From Corticibacter populi (GTDB lineage: Bacteria; Pseudomonadota; Gammaproteobacteria; Burkholderiales; Burkholderiaceae_C), in the NCBI RefSeq assembly GCF_004217315.1, contig NZ_SGWR01000002.1:302414-366413 (forward strand): DNA of 64,000 bases, written 5' to 3'. Both the position numbers and the translations under genes were made by a program. Positions 18,239 through 27,765 of this stretch are shown here, in pieces. Position 1 is the first letter of the stretch. Every line of letters starts with the position of its first letter. The notes under the pieces were generated by a model. That model was not told the origin of the DNA and ran no database searches. It worked only from the letters and a program-made list of their open reading frames with translations.

Positions 18239-18289
18239 GTGTGTATTCTCTTCAAATCAAGTGTGAGGTGGTGCGTCAAATCGTGAGCA

Positions 18290-19072
18290 TCAGATCGTGA
18301 ACATCACGGCCGTCAGCAGGAAGTCCAGCGCCAGCACCGCCAGCGAAGCCATCACCACCGTGCGCGTGGTGGCCTGCGAGACGCCCTCGGGCGTGGGCTT
18401 GGCCACATAGCCTTGCAGCAGCGCCACGAAAGTGACCGTGACGCCGAACACGATGCTCTTGATGAGGCCATTGCCGAGATCGGCAAAAATATCCACGCCA
18501 TCCTGCATCTGGCTCCAGAACGCGCCCTGGTCCACGCCCAGCATGACCACGCCCACCAGCCAGCCGCCGAGAATGCCCACGGCATTGAAGATGATCACCA
18601 GCAGCGGCATCACGAACACCCCGGCCCAGAAGCGCGGTGCCAGAATGCGCTGCACCGGATCGACCGCCATCATTTCCATGGCGCTGAGTTGTTCGCCAGC
18701 GCGCATCAGGCCGATCTCGGCCGTCAGCGAGGTGCCGGCGCGACCGGCGAACAGGAGCGCGGTGACCACCGGCCCCAGCTCGCGGATCAGGCCCAGCGCC
18801 ACCACCAGCCCCAACGATTCGGCCGAGCCATAGCGCTGCAGGATGTAATGTCCCTGCAGGCTGAGCACGAAGCCCACGAACAGGCCCGAGACGGCGATGA
18901 TGCTCAGCGAGCGGTTGCCGAGGAAGAACACCTGGTCGACCACCAGCCGCAGGCGTGCCAGCGCCGCCAGACCCGGTACCCACAGACGCGCGAACAGGCG
19001 CGCGGCAAAGCCCCAGTCGGCCGCCAGCCGGCGCACGGAAAAACCGATTTCGGACGGGTTCCACCACTTCAT
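18290..19072 (-). CDS. mlaE: phospholipid ABC transporter permease MlaE
   Basis: Inner-membrane permease of the MlaFEDB phospholipid transporter. The 260 residues show five or so hydrophobic helices and the MlaE hallmarks [26 protein letters not shown] and [24 protein letters not shown] (the coupling helix region). The start overlaps the mlaF stop by 4 bases (ATGA), so the two are translationally coupled. Confidence 0.93.
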   Translation of the reverse strand: MKWWNPSEIGFSVRRLAADWGFAARLFARLWVPGLAALARLRLVVDQVFFLGNRSLSIIAVSGLFVGFVLSLQGHYILQRYGSAESLGLVVALGLIRELGPVVTALLFAGRAGTSLTAEIGLMRAGEQLSAMEMMAVDPVQRILAPRFWAGVFVMPLLVIIFNAVGILGGWLVGVVMLGVDQGAFWSQMQDGVDIFADLGNGLIKSIVFGVTVTFVALLQGYVAKPTPEGVSQATTRTVVMASLAVLALDFLLTAVMFTI

Positions 19073-19920
19073 CGCGGACCTCCTTGCGGGCCGAAATCCT
19101 GCTCCAGGCTCGGCCCCGGGTATTGGAAACGCACCGGCCCATCAATGTCTCCATCGACGAACTGCCGCACCAGCGGGTCCTCGCTGCGCCGCACCTCGTC
19201 GGGCGTGCCTTGCACGGCAATGCCGCCATTGGCAAGAATCACCACATGGTCGGCAATGCCGAAGGTGATGTCCAGATCGTGCGAGACCAGCACGCTGGTC
19301 AGTCCCAGCGCATCGCCCAGACGGCGGATCAGCCGCGCCGTGGTGCCCAGCGCAATCGGGTCCAGCCCCGCGAACGGCTCGTCATACATCACCAGTTCCG
19401 GATCCAGCGCGATGGCCCGCGCCAATGCCACGCGCCGCGCCATGCCGCCGGACATCTCGCCGGGCATCAGGTCGCGCGCGCCGCGCAGGCCGACCGCGTT
19501 GAGCTTCATCAGCACCACGTCGCGCAGCAGGCGCTCGGTGAGACGGCTGTGCTCGCGCAGCGGGAACGCCACGTTCTCGAACACGGTCATGTCGGTGAAC
19601 AGCGCGCCGAACTGGAACAGCATGCCCATGCGCCGGCGCAGCGCATAAAGCCCTTTCTGGTCCTGCACGCCCACATCCACGCCATCGAAGTGGATGCTGC
19701 CTGCAGGCGGCATGTTCTGGCCGCTGATGAGGCGCAGGATGGTGGTCTTGCCGCCACCGGAGGCCCCCATGATGGCCGTGAGCTTGCCACGCGGTATGTC
19801 GAGCGAGACCCCCGACAGGATCGGCCGCTCACCATAGGAGAAATTGAGATCGCGGATGGTCACCAATACGCCATGGTCGGCCTTGGCGGCGGATGCGACA
19901 GTGTCAAGGGGCATAAGCAA
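19069..19920 (-). CDS. mlaF: phospholipid ABC transporter ATPase MlaF
   Basis: Cytoplasmic ATPase of the Mla system (283 residues). Walker [17 protein letters not shown], signature [27 protein letters not shown] (containing Walker B) and the H-loop VLVSHDLDI are all intact. It is the first gene of the leftward mlaFEDACB operon; the operon promoter must lie in the long non-coding stretch to its right. The start could be the first or the second Met (MLMPL). Confidence 0.93.
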   Translation of the reverse strand: MLMPLDTVASAAKADHGVLVTIRDLNFSYGERPILSGVSLDIPRGKLTAIMGASGGGKTTILRLISGQNMPPAGSIHFDGVDVGVQDQKGLYALRRRMGMLFQFGALFTDMTVFENVAFPLREHSRLTERLLRDVVLMKLNAVGLRGARDLMPGEMSGGMARRVALARAIALDPELVMYDEPFAGLDPIALGTTARLIRRLGDALGLTSVLVSHDLDITFGIADHVVILANGGIAVQGTPDEVRRSEDPLVRQFVDGDIDGPVRFQYPGPSLEQDFGPQGGPR

Positions 19921-20791
19921 GAGGCATGAGAAGTATGCTTGGGCGGCTCGGCCATCGAGCCTGGATCATCGGGGTCGGGGAGCCGGTTGCCTGTGCAACC
20001 GGAGCTTGCTTACGTGCGCATCAATCCCAGCGCCCCCTGCCTCACGATCAGTCAGGAACAGGGGCAGGCACCCATGCCACATGGTCTGGGCCTGGGCCAT
20101 GCCGCGCTGCGACCCTCGCGCCACGCCCACCCTTGGCAGGAGCAAGCGCGCCCTGCCGACGCACGCATCGGGCCAAATGGCGGAAATTGTACCGTAGCCG
20201 ATGCACGCGCACCGCGCGTGCAAACGCGATCAACAGCAGATGGCTGCGCACGATTTGCGCAGCCATGCTAGAATCCGCAGTCTTTGCAGTTGCTTGCCCT
20301 GCAAAGCGCACCAACAGTGCAGAGATTTCCTGATTCAGGTTTGCCACGAGTCCCAGTCGATCCACACAAACCGACTCCTGCGCATCAACCGCGACTGCCC
20401 GATTGCCAACCAGCATGAGCGGCAGACTGTTTCTGCCAGCCTTCCGGCAAGTCTCCAAGGGTTGGCCCTCTGCCCGGGATTTCGTATCCCCGCAAGCCAG
20501 CCACACCAAGAGCCCAGCGGGCTCACCCTTCGTTTGCAACAACTTTCATCTTTGACTCTCGCGTTCACTTCAGGCCGGTATTCATTTACGCCCTTTGTCA
20601 ACACCCATCCCCAGGCTGGCTTCATCGCGCGCCTGTCCATCCGCAGCGGCCAAGGCGTTTCCTCGCACGACCGCGTCCTAACCTTCTCCCCCCATTTCGG
20701 CACCGAAGCCTCGGCACTGCGCTATGCCTTCGAGCAGGCACGCCTGTGGCTGGGTGCGCGCGCAGGGAGCATTCATTGAGAGCACATCACC
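19921..20791. promoter_or_regulatory. 871-base non-coding region between mlaF and infA
   Basis: No convincing protein gene: the open frames here lack the codon bias of the neighbours and recognisable motifs. It must contain the mlaF promoter and the infA promoter. The strongest signal is a perfect hairpin at 20240-20266 immediately followed by an extended -10 (see next entry). If that promoter is real, infA has an untranslated leader of roughly 500 bases, long enough for RNA-based control such as cold-responsive folding, or for a separate small RNA. Confidence 0.5.
20240..20274 (+). promoter_or_regulatory. perfect inverted repeat joined to an extended -10 promoter
   Basis: Arms ATGGCTGCGCA and TGCGCAGCCAT (11 bases each, 5-base loop) occupy 20240-20266. 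TGCTAGAAT at 20266-20274 is an extended -10 hexamer (TGn plus TAGAAT). No good -35 is seen at the usual spacing; the inverted repeat covers that place, so it may be an operator. The transcript would run right toward infA. Confidence 0.4.
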
Positions 20792-21061
20792 ATGGCTAAA
20801 GAAGAACTCATCGAAATGTCGGGCAAGATCGACGAGGTCCTGCCGGATGCACGCTACCGCGTCACCCTCGACAATGGCCACGAACTCGTTGCCTATACGG
20901 GCGGCAAGATGCGCAAGCACCGCATTCGCATCCTCGCGGGCGACAAGGTCACCCTGGAGATGTCTCCCTATGACCTGACCAAGGGCCGCATCACCTTCCG
21001 CCACCTGGAGCAGCGCGCCGGTGGCGCGCCGCGCCCGCCCCAACGCAACCGCAGGCGCTGA
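20792..21061 (+). CDS. infA: translation initiation factor IF-1 (solo copy)
   Basis: Binds the 30S A site during initiation. The 89-residue product is an S1-type OB fold with the family sequence [60 protein letters not shown] and KGRITFR. It extends past the usual ~72 residues with a basic tail rich in Arg, Pro and Gly ([13 protein letters not shown]). It is not in a ribosomal-protein operon. Many betaproteobacteria have a second infA of this kind, often cold- or stress-linked, and here an RRM RNA-binding protein gene follows. Confidence 0.92.
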   Translation: MAKEELIEMSGKIDEVLPDARYRVTLDNGHELVAYTGGKMRKHRIRILAGDKVTLEMSPYDLTKGRITFRHLEQRAGGAPRPPQRNRRR

Positions 21062-21066
21062 AGCGT

Positions 21067-21085
21067 CGCGGGGCCGCGCCCCGCG
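21067..21085. repeat. GC-only hairpin just after infA
   Basis: Perfect arms CGCGGGGC and GCCCCGCG with a 3-base loop, starting 6 bases after the infA stop. There is no T run, so it is a poor intrinsic terminator. It may slow transcription or protect the infA mRNA 3' end before the RRM gene. Confidence 0.4.
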
Positions 21086-21241
21086 GCCTGCAACGCCTGA
21101 TTTCGCCCGGCACCGGCCACCCGCCCAAGCACGCCACCGGCGCCGCTTTGACGGATGTGCCATGTGCCGCCTTCAAGACCCTTCACCCCATGCCGAGCGG
21201 CACTCCGCCGCCCGGCCTCTCTACCCCCTGAAAGAATTCAG

Positions 21242-21526
21242 ATGCAACACAAACTCTACGTTGGCAACCTGCCCTACTCCTTCCGCAACGACGATCTGGA
21301 GAACCATTTCTCCAGCTTCGGCTCGGTGCAATCGGCCATCGTGCTGTCTGACCGCGACACCGGCCGCTCCAAGGGCTTCGGCTTTGTCGAAATGGGCAGC
21401 GCCGAAGAAGCCGCGGCCGCCATCAAGGGCATGAACGGCAAGGAATTCGATGGCCGCGCACTGGTCGTCAATGAAGCCCGCCCGCAGGAAAAGCGCACCT
21501 CCGGCTACGGCAACAACCGTTATTGA
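21242..21526 (+). CDS. RRM-type RNA-binding protein
   Basis: Single-RRM protein of 94 residues, like the glycine-rich cold-inducible RNA-binding proteins of bacteria and cyanobacteria. RNP2 is KLYVGNLPYS and RNP1 is KGFGFVEMG, both with the aromatic residues that stack on RNA. The tail QEKRTSGYGNNRY is short and basic. The start was chosen at MQHKLYVGN because RNP2 follows at once. It lies 180 bases after infA and ends at a good terminator, so the two may share a transcript and a role in keeping translation going under stress. Confidence 0.88.
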   Translation: MQHKLYVGNLPYSFRNDDLENHFSSFGSVQSAIVLSDRDTGRSKGFGFVEMGSAEEAAAAIKGMNGKEFDGRALVVNEARPQEKRTSGYGNNRY

Positions 21527-21585
21527 TCGGTGCGCGCGACGTCCAGAGCCGTACCGGCGCTGGACCGACCGCCCCGCCCCTCCCG

Positions 21586-21619
21586 AAGCGACCCGGCAGA
21601 TTTGCCCGGTCGCTTTTTT
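21586..21619 (+). terminator. rho-independent terminator after the RRM gene
   Basis: Stem AAGCGACCCGGCA / TGCCCGGTCGCTT with one mismatch and a 4-base loop, followed by a T6 run on the rightward strand. It lies 60 bases after the RRM protein stop and ends the infA-RRM unit. Confidence 0.8.
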
Positions 21620-21704
21620 GCGGCTGGGCGCTGGACATGCGCATGGATCGCCCGATGCACCCGATACGCCCGATACGTCCTATGGGTGCATGCGCTCCAT
21701 GCGG

Positions 21705-23867
21705 TCAGAATGCCCAACTGGCCGTCACGCCGGCACTCCAGTTGCGCCCTGGCGCGGGTTCGAAGAAGCGGCCGTTGCCGTCATTGACGATGATGGAGCC
21801 GGCATAGCGCTTGTCCAGCGCATTGTCCAGGCGCGCAAAGGCACGCCACTCCCATACGCCCATCCGCCACACGTAACCGGCCGAGGCGCCCAGTACCGTG
21901 TAGGCCGCCGCTGCATCGCTGTTGACGTCATCGACCTGGATGTCCCCCTGGTGGCGCAGTTCGATGCCGGCCTGCCAGCCCTGCGGCGGCGCCCAGCCCA
22001 ACGCCGCATAGGCACTCTGGCGCGGCACCCCCGGCAGGCGATTGCCCACCTGCCAAGGGTCCCCCGCCGCCGCCGTGCGGTATTGCGCCTTCAGCCAGGT
22101 ATAGGCCAGATCGAGGCGCGCATGCGTGGCCAGCGGCTGGCTCCAGGCCAGTTCCAGCCCGCTGCGGCGGGTCTTGCCCGCGTTGCGGAAGCTGCTGCGG
22201 CCATTGCGGCTGCCGGCGCTGACGATCTCGTCCTCGGTGTCGGTGCGAAACAGCGCTGCAGTGGCCAGGCCGCCTGAGGCGGCACGCCACTTGGCGCCCA
22301 CTTCCCAGTTGGTGCTGCGGGCAGGCTGCAGGTCCAGATTCAGCCCCTGGGTCTGGTCGGCACGGTAGGACAGCTCGGTGACGGTCGGCGTCTCGAAGCC
22401 CCGGCCGGCCGAGACATACACATTGAGCGCCTCGCTGGCCTGCCAGCGCAGCGCTGCCGAGGGCAGCCAGGCCCGGTAGCGGGCGCTGCCGCTGTCATCG
22501 CCATTGGCCAGGTAATGGTCGCGCGAGTCGAAACGCACATGGCTGTGGCGCAGACCCGCATCGAGCGTCCATCGGGGTGCCAGCAGCAGCGAGGCCTGCA
22601 CATAGGGGTCGAGGTTCCACACGGTGTTGCGCTCGTTGCGGCGCAGGCCGCCCAGCACGCCATACACGGTGTCGCCACCGCTTTGCCGGTAGTTCCCGTA
22701 GCCACGCCGATCCTCGCGCAGGCGGTCATAGGCCAACCCCGCCACCAGCAGCACGTCGCGCCCGGCCCACTGCTGCGCACTGGTCAGGCGCAGTTCGGCG
22801 CCACCATAGCGCCGCCCCAGGTCGATGACGCCACCGGCATGGCCGGCATTGTTCTGTTGCGGCGCCAGTGGAATCGCCTGGTACTGGCGGGTTTTGCGGT
22901 CGCCCAGGTACACCACGGCGCGCAACTGGTTGTCGGCGTCGAGGCGCTTGTCCCACACCAGGCCGGCCTGGCTCTGGTGCACCGTCTTGCGGGTATCGAA
23001 CTGCTCGGCCACCGCCGCGACGCTGCGCGGATCGGCCTCCATCTGCCCGCGCGAGAGCCCCAGCGGGTCCTGCGCGCTGATGTCGACGTGGTTGGCCACC
23101 AACTTGAGCGTGCTGCCATCGGCCAGGCCAATGCCCAGCCTGGCGTTCGCGATGCCGCGTTCGGCCTGGCTGTGCCGGCGATAGCCGTCGGTCTCGAAGC
23201 GCGTGGCGCTGAGCACGTAGTCCTGCACCCCCTGAACCACATCGCGCGCGCCCTGTGCCTTCAGGCCAAGGCGACGGGCCCCGTCGCTGCCGAAGGTGGT
23301 GCTGACCGACAGCGTGGCGGGCTGGTGCCCCTGCTCGGTCTCCATCTGCAGCACGCCACCGGAAGCGTTGCCATAGAGCGCGGAGAACGGGCCATTGAGC
23401 GCCTCGACGCGCCCCAGCGAGGCCAGGTCGATGTTGGACGTCTGGCTCTGCCCATCGGGCATGGTGGCCGGAATGCCGTCCACATAGATGCGGATGCCGC
23501 GCACGCCAAAGGTGGAGCGGGCGCCAAAGCCGCGCATGATGATCTGCAGGTCCTGCGCATGGTTCTGGCGGTTCTGTACCTGCAGGCCCGGCACACGCCC
23601 CAGCCCTTCGGAGAGATTGACGCCCAGGCCATTGGCGAAAGCCTCGCCGCCAAGCACCTGCACCGAAGCCGGCGCCTCCCAGACCGAGTCGTTCTGGCGT
23701 GTCGCGGTCACCGCCACTTCCCCCAGCATGGGCACCTCGGCAAGCGGCTGCGCCGCAGCTGCGGCCATGGTGCACCACACCCCCAACGCCACCGCCGCCG
23801 GCCGCCAGGCGGGCACGAACAATCCACCTCGATGGACATGTCGATATTCATGATGGCTCCGGCGCAT
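21705..23867 (-). CDS. TonB-dependent outer-membrane receptor (substrate unknown)
   Basis: Outer-membrane beta-barrel receptor of 720 residues that imports a scarce ligand using TonB energy. After a signal peptide (to about residue 40, ending MAAAAAQ) comes a TonB-box-like GEVAVTATR. The plug domain follows (SVQVLGGEAFANG, IIMRGFGARSTFGVRGIRIY, GRVEALNGPFSALYGNASGG), then a long barrel ending in the terminal Phe of GVTASWAF. The segment YVDGIPATMPDGQSQTSNID is characteristic of a receptor subgroup whose ligand I cannot name. No ABC transporter or sigma/anti-sigma pair lies next to it. It diverges from maeB. Confidence 0.88.
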   Translation of the reverse strand: MRRSHHEYRHVHRGGLFVPAWRPAAVALGVWCTMAAAAAQPLAEVPMLGEVAVTATRQNDSVWEAPASVQVLGGEAFANGLGVNLSEGLGRVPGLQVQNRQNHAQDLQIIMRGFGARSTFGVRGIRIYVDGIPATMPDGQSQTSNIDLASLGRVEALNGPFSALYGNASGGVLQMETEQGHQPATLSVSTTFGSDGARRLGLKAQGARDVVQGVQDYVLSATRFETDGYRRHSQAERGIANARLGIGLADGSTLKLVANHVDISAQDPLGLSRGQMEADPRSVAAVAEQFDTRKTVHQSQAGLVWDKRLDADNQLRAVVYLGDRKTRQYQAIPLAPQQNNAGHAGGVIDLGRRYGGAELRLTSAQQWAGRDVLLVAGLAYDRLREDRRGYGNYRQSGGDTVYGVLGGLRRNERNTVWNLDPYVQASLLLAPRWTLDAGLRHSHVRFDSRDHYLANGDDSGSARYRAWLPSAALRWQASEALNVYVSAGRGFETPTVTELSYRADQTQGLNLDLQPARSTNWEVGAKWRAASGGLATAALFRTDTEDEIVSAGSRNGRSSFRNAGKTRRSGLELAWSQPLATHARLDLAYTWLKAQYRTAAAGDPWQVGNRLPGVPRQSAYAALGWAPPQGWQAGIELRHQGDIQVDDVNSDAAAAYTVLGASAGYVWRMGVWEWRAFARLDNALDKRYAGSIIVNDGNGRFFEPAPGRNWSAGVTASWAF

Positions 23868-24203
23868 GCCAATTCCCCCTCTTATCCGGCTGAAAACCGG
23901 GGCATTCTTTCACACTGCGGCTGGCCCTACTGAAGGCCCGGACAAGCCCACGCGGGCACTGACTTGCCCAGCCACCGGCGTCATGCCGCCGCCCGGCGTT
24001 CATTTCGCATTGCAGCCTCCATTCTTCGCATGACGGAATATGGGCAAATGCCTACAATGTCAGCCGCGCCGGGTCCTCGCGGTGGCCACTATTCGAACAA
24101 AGCCGCACCACGCGAACCGGTTTCGCCCATTGGCCAGACCGCCACACCCGATCGAGGCCCGCCGCCCCCTCTTGACCCCCTTGCCAGCAAGCCCGGAGAC
24201 ACC
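23868..24203. promoter_or_regulatory. divergent TonB receptor / maeB intergenic region
   Basis: 336 bases without a convincing gene, holding two outward promoters. TACAAT at 24053-24058 is a reasonable -10 for maeB, though the -35 is poor. A GGAG ribosome site lies just before the maeB start. No Fur-like AT-rich palindrome was recognised in front of the receptor. Confidence 0.4.
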
Positions 24204-26525
24204 ATGCCAGAAGACCAATCCACCGAATCCATCAACAAGCGCGCCTTGCTGCGCGATGCGGCGCTGGAATACCACGAGTTTCCGACCCCCGGCAAGATCT
24301 CGGTGGCGCCGACCAAGCAGCTGATGAACCAGTACGACCTCTCGCTGGCCTATTCGCCCGGCGTGGCCGTGCCCTGCGAGGAAATCCAGCGCGACCCGTC
24401 CACGGCCGCCCGCTACACCGCCCGCGCCAACCTGGTGGGCGTGATCAGCAACGGCACCGCGGTGCTGGGCCTGGGCGACATCGGCGCGCTGGCCAGCAAG
24501 CCGGTGATGGAAGGCAAGGGCGTGCTGTTCAAGAAGTTCTCGGGCATCGACGTGTTCGACATCGAGATCGACGAGAAGGACCCCCAGAAGCTGGTGGACA
24601 TCATCGCGGCGCTGGAGCCGACCTTCGGCGGCATCAACCTGGAGGACATCAAGGCGCCCGAATGCTTCTACGTCGAGCGCGAACTGCGCAAGCGCATGAA
24701 GATCCCGGTGTTCCATGACGACCAGCACGGCACGGCCATCGTCGTTGGCGCGGCCGTCATCGGCGGCCTCAACGTGGTGGGCAAGAAAATCGAGGACGTC
24801 AAGCTGGTCGCCTCCGGTGCGGGTGCGGCGGCACTGGCCTGCCTGGGCCTGCTGCTCAAGCTCGGGCTCAAGCGCGAGAACGTCTGGGTCACCGACATCA
24901 AGGGCGTGGTCTACGAGGGCCGCACCGAGCTGATGGACGAGATCAAGGCCACCTATGCGCAAAAGACCGACAAGCGCACGCTGGCCGAGGTGATCGAGGG
25001 GGCCGACGTGTTCCTGGGCCTGTCGGCCGGTGGCGTGCTCAAGCCCGAGATGGTTGCACGCATGGCCGACCACCCGCTGATTCTGGCGCTGGCCAACCCC
25101 ACGCCCGAAATCACGCCCGACGAGGTCAAGGCGGTGCGCAGCGATGCCGTGATGGCAACCGGCCGCAGCGACTACCCCAACCAGGTCAACAACGTGCTGT
25201 GCTTCCCGTACCTGTTCCGTGGCGCGCTCGACTGCGGCGCCACCTCCATCACCGACGAGATGGAAGTGGCCGCGGTGCATGCCATCGTCGAGCTGGCCCA
25301 GGCCGAGCAAAGCGAGGAAGTGGCGCGCGCCTACGTCGGCGAGAAGCTGATGTTCGGCCCCGAGTACCTGATTCCCAAGCCCTTCGATCCGCGCCTGATG
25401 ATCAAGATTGCGCCGGCCGTGGCCAAGGCGGCCGAGGCCAGCGGCGTGGCCTCGCGCCCGATCGAGGACATGGCGGCCTACGTGCAGCGGCTGCAGAACT
25501 TCGTCTACACCTCCGGCACGATGATGAAACCCATCATCCTGGCGGCCAAGTCGGCACCCAACAAGCGCATCGCCTACAGCGAGGGCGAGGAAGAGCGCGT
25601 GCTGCGCGCCGCACAGATCGTGGTCGACGAGAAGATCGCCCGCCCGACGCTGATCGGCCGCCCGGCCATCATCGCCCAGCGCATCCAGAAGTTCGGCCTG
25701 CGGCTGCAGGAAGGGCGTGACTACGATGTCGTCAACGTCGAGCAGGACGAGCGCTACCACGACTTCTGGAAGACCTACCACCAGATGAGCGAGCGCAAGG
25801 GCATCACCGTGTCCATCGCCAAGATCGAGATGCGCCGCCGCCTGGTGCTGATCGGCAGCATGCTGCTGCACAAGGGCTACGTCGATGGCCTGATCACCGG
25901 CACCTGGGGCTCCAACCAGATGCACCTGGGCTACATCGACCAGGTCATCGGCAAGAAGCCCGGCGCACGCACCTATGCGGCGATGAACGCGCTGATCCTG
26001 CCGGGCCGGCAGGTCTTCCTGGTGGACACGCACGTCAACTACGATCCCACCGCCGAACAGCTCGCCGAGATCACCATCGCCGCGGCCGAGGAAATCCAGC
26101 GCTTCGGCCTGCGCCCGCAGGTGGCGCTGCTGTCGCACTCGAGCTTTGGCAGCAGCGACAAGCCCAGCGCCGTGAAGATGCGCGAGACCCTGGCGCTGCT
26201 GCAGGAGCAGGCGCCGTGGCTGGAGGTCGACGGCGAAATGCATGGCGACGTGGCGCTCGATGCCGCCGCGCGCAAGGCGCTGCTGCCCAGTACTACGCTG
26301 GAGGGCAACGCCAACCTGCTGGTGATGCCCAACATCGATGCCGCCAACATCGCCTACAACCTGCTCAAGACCGCCGCCGGACACAACATCGCCATCGGCC
26401 CGATCCTGCTGGGTGCGGCCAAGCCGGTGCATGTGCTCACGCCCAGTACCACGGTGCGCCGCATCGTCAACATGACGGCGCTGGCCGTGGTGGATGCCAA
26501 TTCGCGCAACGATGCCAGCGCCTGA
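24204..26525 (+). CDS. maeB: NADP-dependent malic enzyme (MaeB, two-domain)
   Basis: Converts malate to pyruvate, CO2 and NADPH. The 773 residues match the long bacterial form. The N-terminal malic enzyme part has [12 protein letters not shown], a [15 protein letters not shown] segment, [11 protein letters not shown] with the metal-binding Asp pair, and the Rossmann motif [18 protein letters not shown]-terminal phosphotransacetylase-like domain starts at about residue 440 ([19 protein letters not shown] through [17 protein letters not shown]); in MaeB it is regulatory, responding to acetyl-CoA. A GGAG site 6 bases upstream supports the start. The last codons overlap the secreted RNase gene. 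Confidence 0.95.
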   Translation: MPEDQSTESINKRALLRDAALEYHEFPTPGKISVAPTKQLMNQYDLSLAYSPGVAVPCEEIQRDPSTAARYTARANLVGVISNGTAVLGLGDIGALASKPVMEGKGVLFKKFSGIDVFDIEIDEKDPQKLVDIIAALEPTFGGINLEDIKAPECFYVERELRKRMKIPVFHDDQHGTAIVVGAAVIGGLNVVGKKIEDVKLVASGAGAAALACLGLLLKLGLKRENVWVTDIKGVVYEGRTELMDEIKATYAQKTDKRTLAEVIEGADVFLGLSAGGVLKPEMVARMADHPLILALANPTPEITPDEVKAVRSDAVMATGRSDYPNQVNNVLCFPYLFRGALDCGATSITDEMEVAAVHAIVELAQAEQSEEVARAYVGEKLMFGPEYLIPKPFDPRLMIKIAPAVAKAAEASGVASRPIEDMAAYVQRLQNFVYTSGTMMKPIILAAKSAPNKRIAYSEGEEERVLRAAQIVVDEKIARPTLIGRPAIIAQRIQKFGLRLQEGRDYDVVNVEQDERYHDFWKTYHQMSERKGITVSIAKIEMRRRLVLIGSMLLHKGYVDGLITGTWGSNQMHLGYIDQVIGKKPGARTYAAMNALILPGRQVFLVDTHVNYDPTAEQLAEITIAAAEEIQRFGLRPQVALLSHSSFGSSDKPSAVKMRETLALLQEQAPWLEVDGEMHGDVALDAAARKALLPSTTLEGNANLLVMPNIDAANIAYNLLKTAAGHNIAIGPILLGAAKPVHVLTPSTTVRRIVNMTALAVVDANSRNDASA

Positions 26526-26997
26526 CGCGCCCCGCCTCGGCAGGGGCGGTGCGCTGCGCCGGATCGGCGCTGCCGTGCTGCTCGGCGCAGCGGCCCTGGG
26601 CAGCGCCACACCGGCGCTGTCCGCCTGGCCGCTGGCCGCCACCCTTTTGCCGGCCGAGGCCGTGCGCGACCATCGCGCAGGCGGCGCCGCTGGCCGCACC
26701 GTCGAGCTGCGGCAGCTGCCGGCGCAGGCCCGCCACACCTACCAGCTCATCCTGCAGGGCGGACCCTTCCCTTACGAGAAGGACGGCAGCATCTTCGGCA
26801 ATCGCGAGCGCCTGCTGCCTGCCCAGCCGCGCGGCCACTACCGCGAGTACACGGTGCCCACGCCCCGGGCGCGCGACCGCGGCGCGCGACGCATCGTCTG
26901 CGGCGGCACCCCACCAACCCGGCCGGCTGCCTGCTACTACACGGCCGACCATTACACGAGTTTCCGGCTGATCGTCGCGCCCACGGCTCAGCCGTGA
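26512..26997 (+). CDS. secreted guanyl-specific ribonuclease (barnase / RNase Sa family)
   Basis: Small extracytoplasmic RNase of 161 residues with a signal peptide ending near ALSA (about residue 38). The C-terminal 90 residues match the RNase Sa pattern: GGPFPYEKDGSIFGNRE, then HYREYTV with catalytic Glu112, RGARRIVCG with Arg126/127, and ADHYTSF with catalytic His147. Two Cys (130 and 141) could form a disulfide. The start overlaps the maeB stop, so expression probably depends on the maeB transcript. The barstar gene follows after 188 bases, the usual toxin/inhibitor pair. Confidence 0.85.
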   Translation: MPAPDAPRLGRGGALRRIGAAVLLGAAALGSATPALSAWPLAATLLPAEAVRDHRAGGAAGRTVELRQLPAQARHTYQLILQGGPFPYEKDGSIFGNRERLLPAQPRGHYREYTVPTPRARDRGARRIVCGGTPPTRPAACYYTADHYTSFRLIVAPTAQP

Positions 26998-27185
26998 AAA
27001 TGGCGCATCCAAAGCGCGGCCAAAACGCATCCACGGCGCCTGCATCGGCCCGATGGCGCCGCCAGCGGCGCGCCTGCAGCACATACCCGACAGACGCATG
27101 GCCTATTTGCCATCGGCGCGGATTCTCAGGGACAATCTTCGGCAGACTGGCGCAGCCCCGCGCCACTGCCCTTTGCCGATACGCC

Positions 27186-27653
27186 ATGACCGAACCCATC
27201 GCCACGCCATCCTCACCGTCTGACGCCACGTCCCCCGAGATCCGTGAACTGGCCAAGCGCGTGGAAAAACTGGTCCGGCCCAACATCGTGCAATCCATCC
27301 GGGCCTATCATCCGGCCGACCTGCAAGCCGTGGCAGCCTGCCTCGGACAGCATTTCCTCTACGCCGACCTGGCCGAAGCCACTACCAAGCAGCGCATCCT
27401 CGAGGAAATCGGGCGCCAGTTCATGCTGCCCGCCTACTTTGGCCGCAACCTCGACGCGCTCTACGACTGCCTGACCGACACCATCCTGCACGCCGGGGCG
27501 CAGCCGGGCTTCATCGTGGTGCTCGAACACATCCCGATCAGCATCAAGTTCGACAAGGAAATGCGCGAGCAGCTGGTCGACGTATTCCGCGATGCCGCCG
27601 ATTTCTGGGCCGAGCGCAAGACGCCGTTTCGCTGCTTCTATTCGTTCTACTGA
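27186..27653 (+). CDS. barstar-family ribonuclease inhibitor
   Basis: Cytoplasmic inhibitor (155 residues) that should protect the cell from the adjacent secreted RNase. The barstar domain occupies about residues 65-150: QRILEEIGRQFMLPAYFGRN, LDALYDCLTDTI and the terminal RCFYSFY. The first 60 residues are an extra N-terminal part not found in B. amyloliquefaciens barstar. The start was set at MTEPIATPSS because upstream codons read through non-coding sequence. The order RNase then inhibitor on one strand is the usual one for this pair in proteobacteria. Confidence 0.85.
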   Translation: MTEPIATPSSPSDATSPEIRELAKRVEKLVRPNIVQSIRAYHPADLQAVAACLGQHFLYADLAEATTKQRILEEIGRQFMLPAYFGRNLDALYDCLTDTILHAGAQPGFIVVLEHIPISIKFDKEMREQLVDVFRDAADFWAERKTPFRCFYSFY

Positions 27654-27765
27654 GCCCGCCCCGGCACCTGGCGGCAACACGCACAAGCGGCATGCGCATC
27701 ACCAGCCGCCGGTGCCCAGGCCGGTGCCGGAGCCGGTCCCGAATTTGGAGTCCAACAGGAAAGCC

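Noticed and set aside
20201-20779. Possible 192-codon gene upstream of infA
   Set aside because: Codon use unlike the neighbours, no ribosome site, no recognisable motif. Treated as leader or non-coding.
24060-26738. Long open frame on the - strand opposite maeB
   Set aside because: Shadow of maeB; His/Gly/Asp-rich translation without family features.
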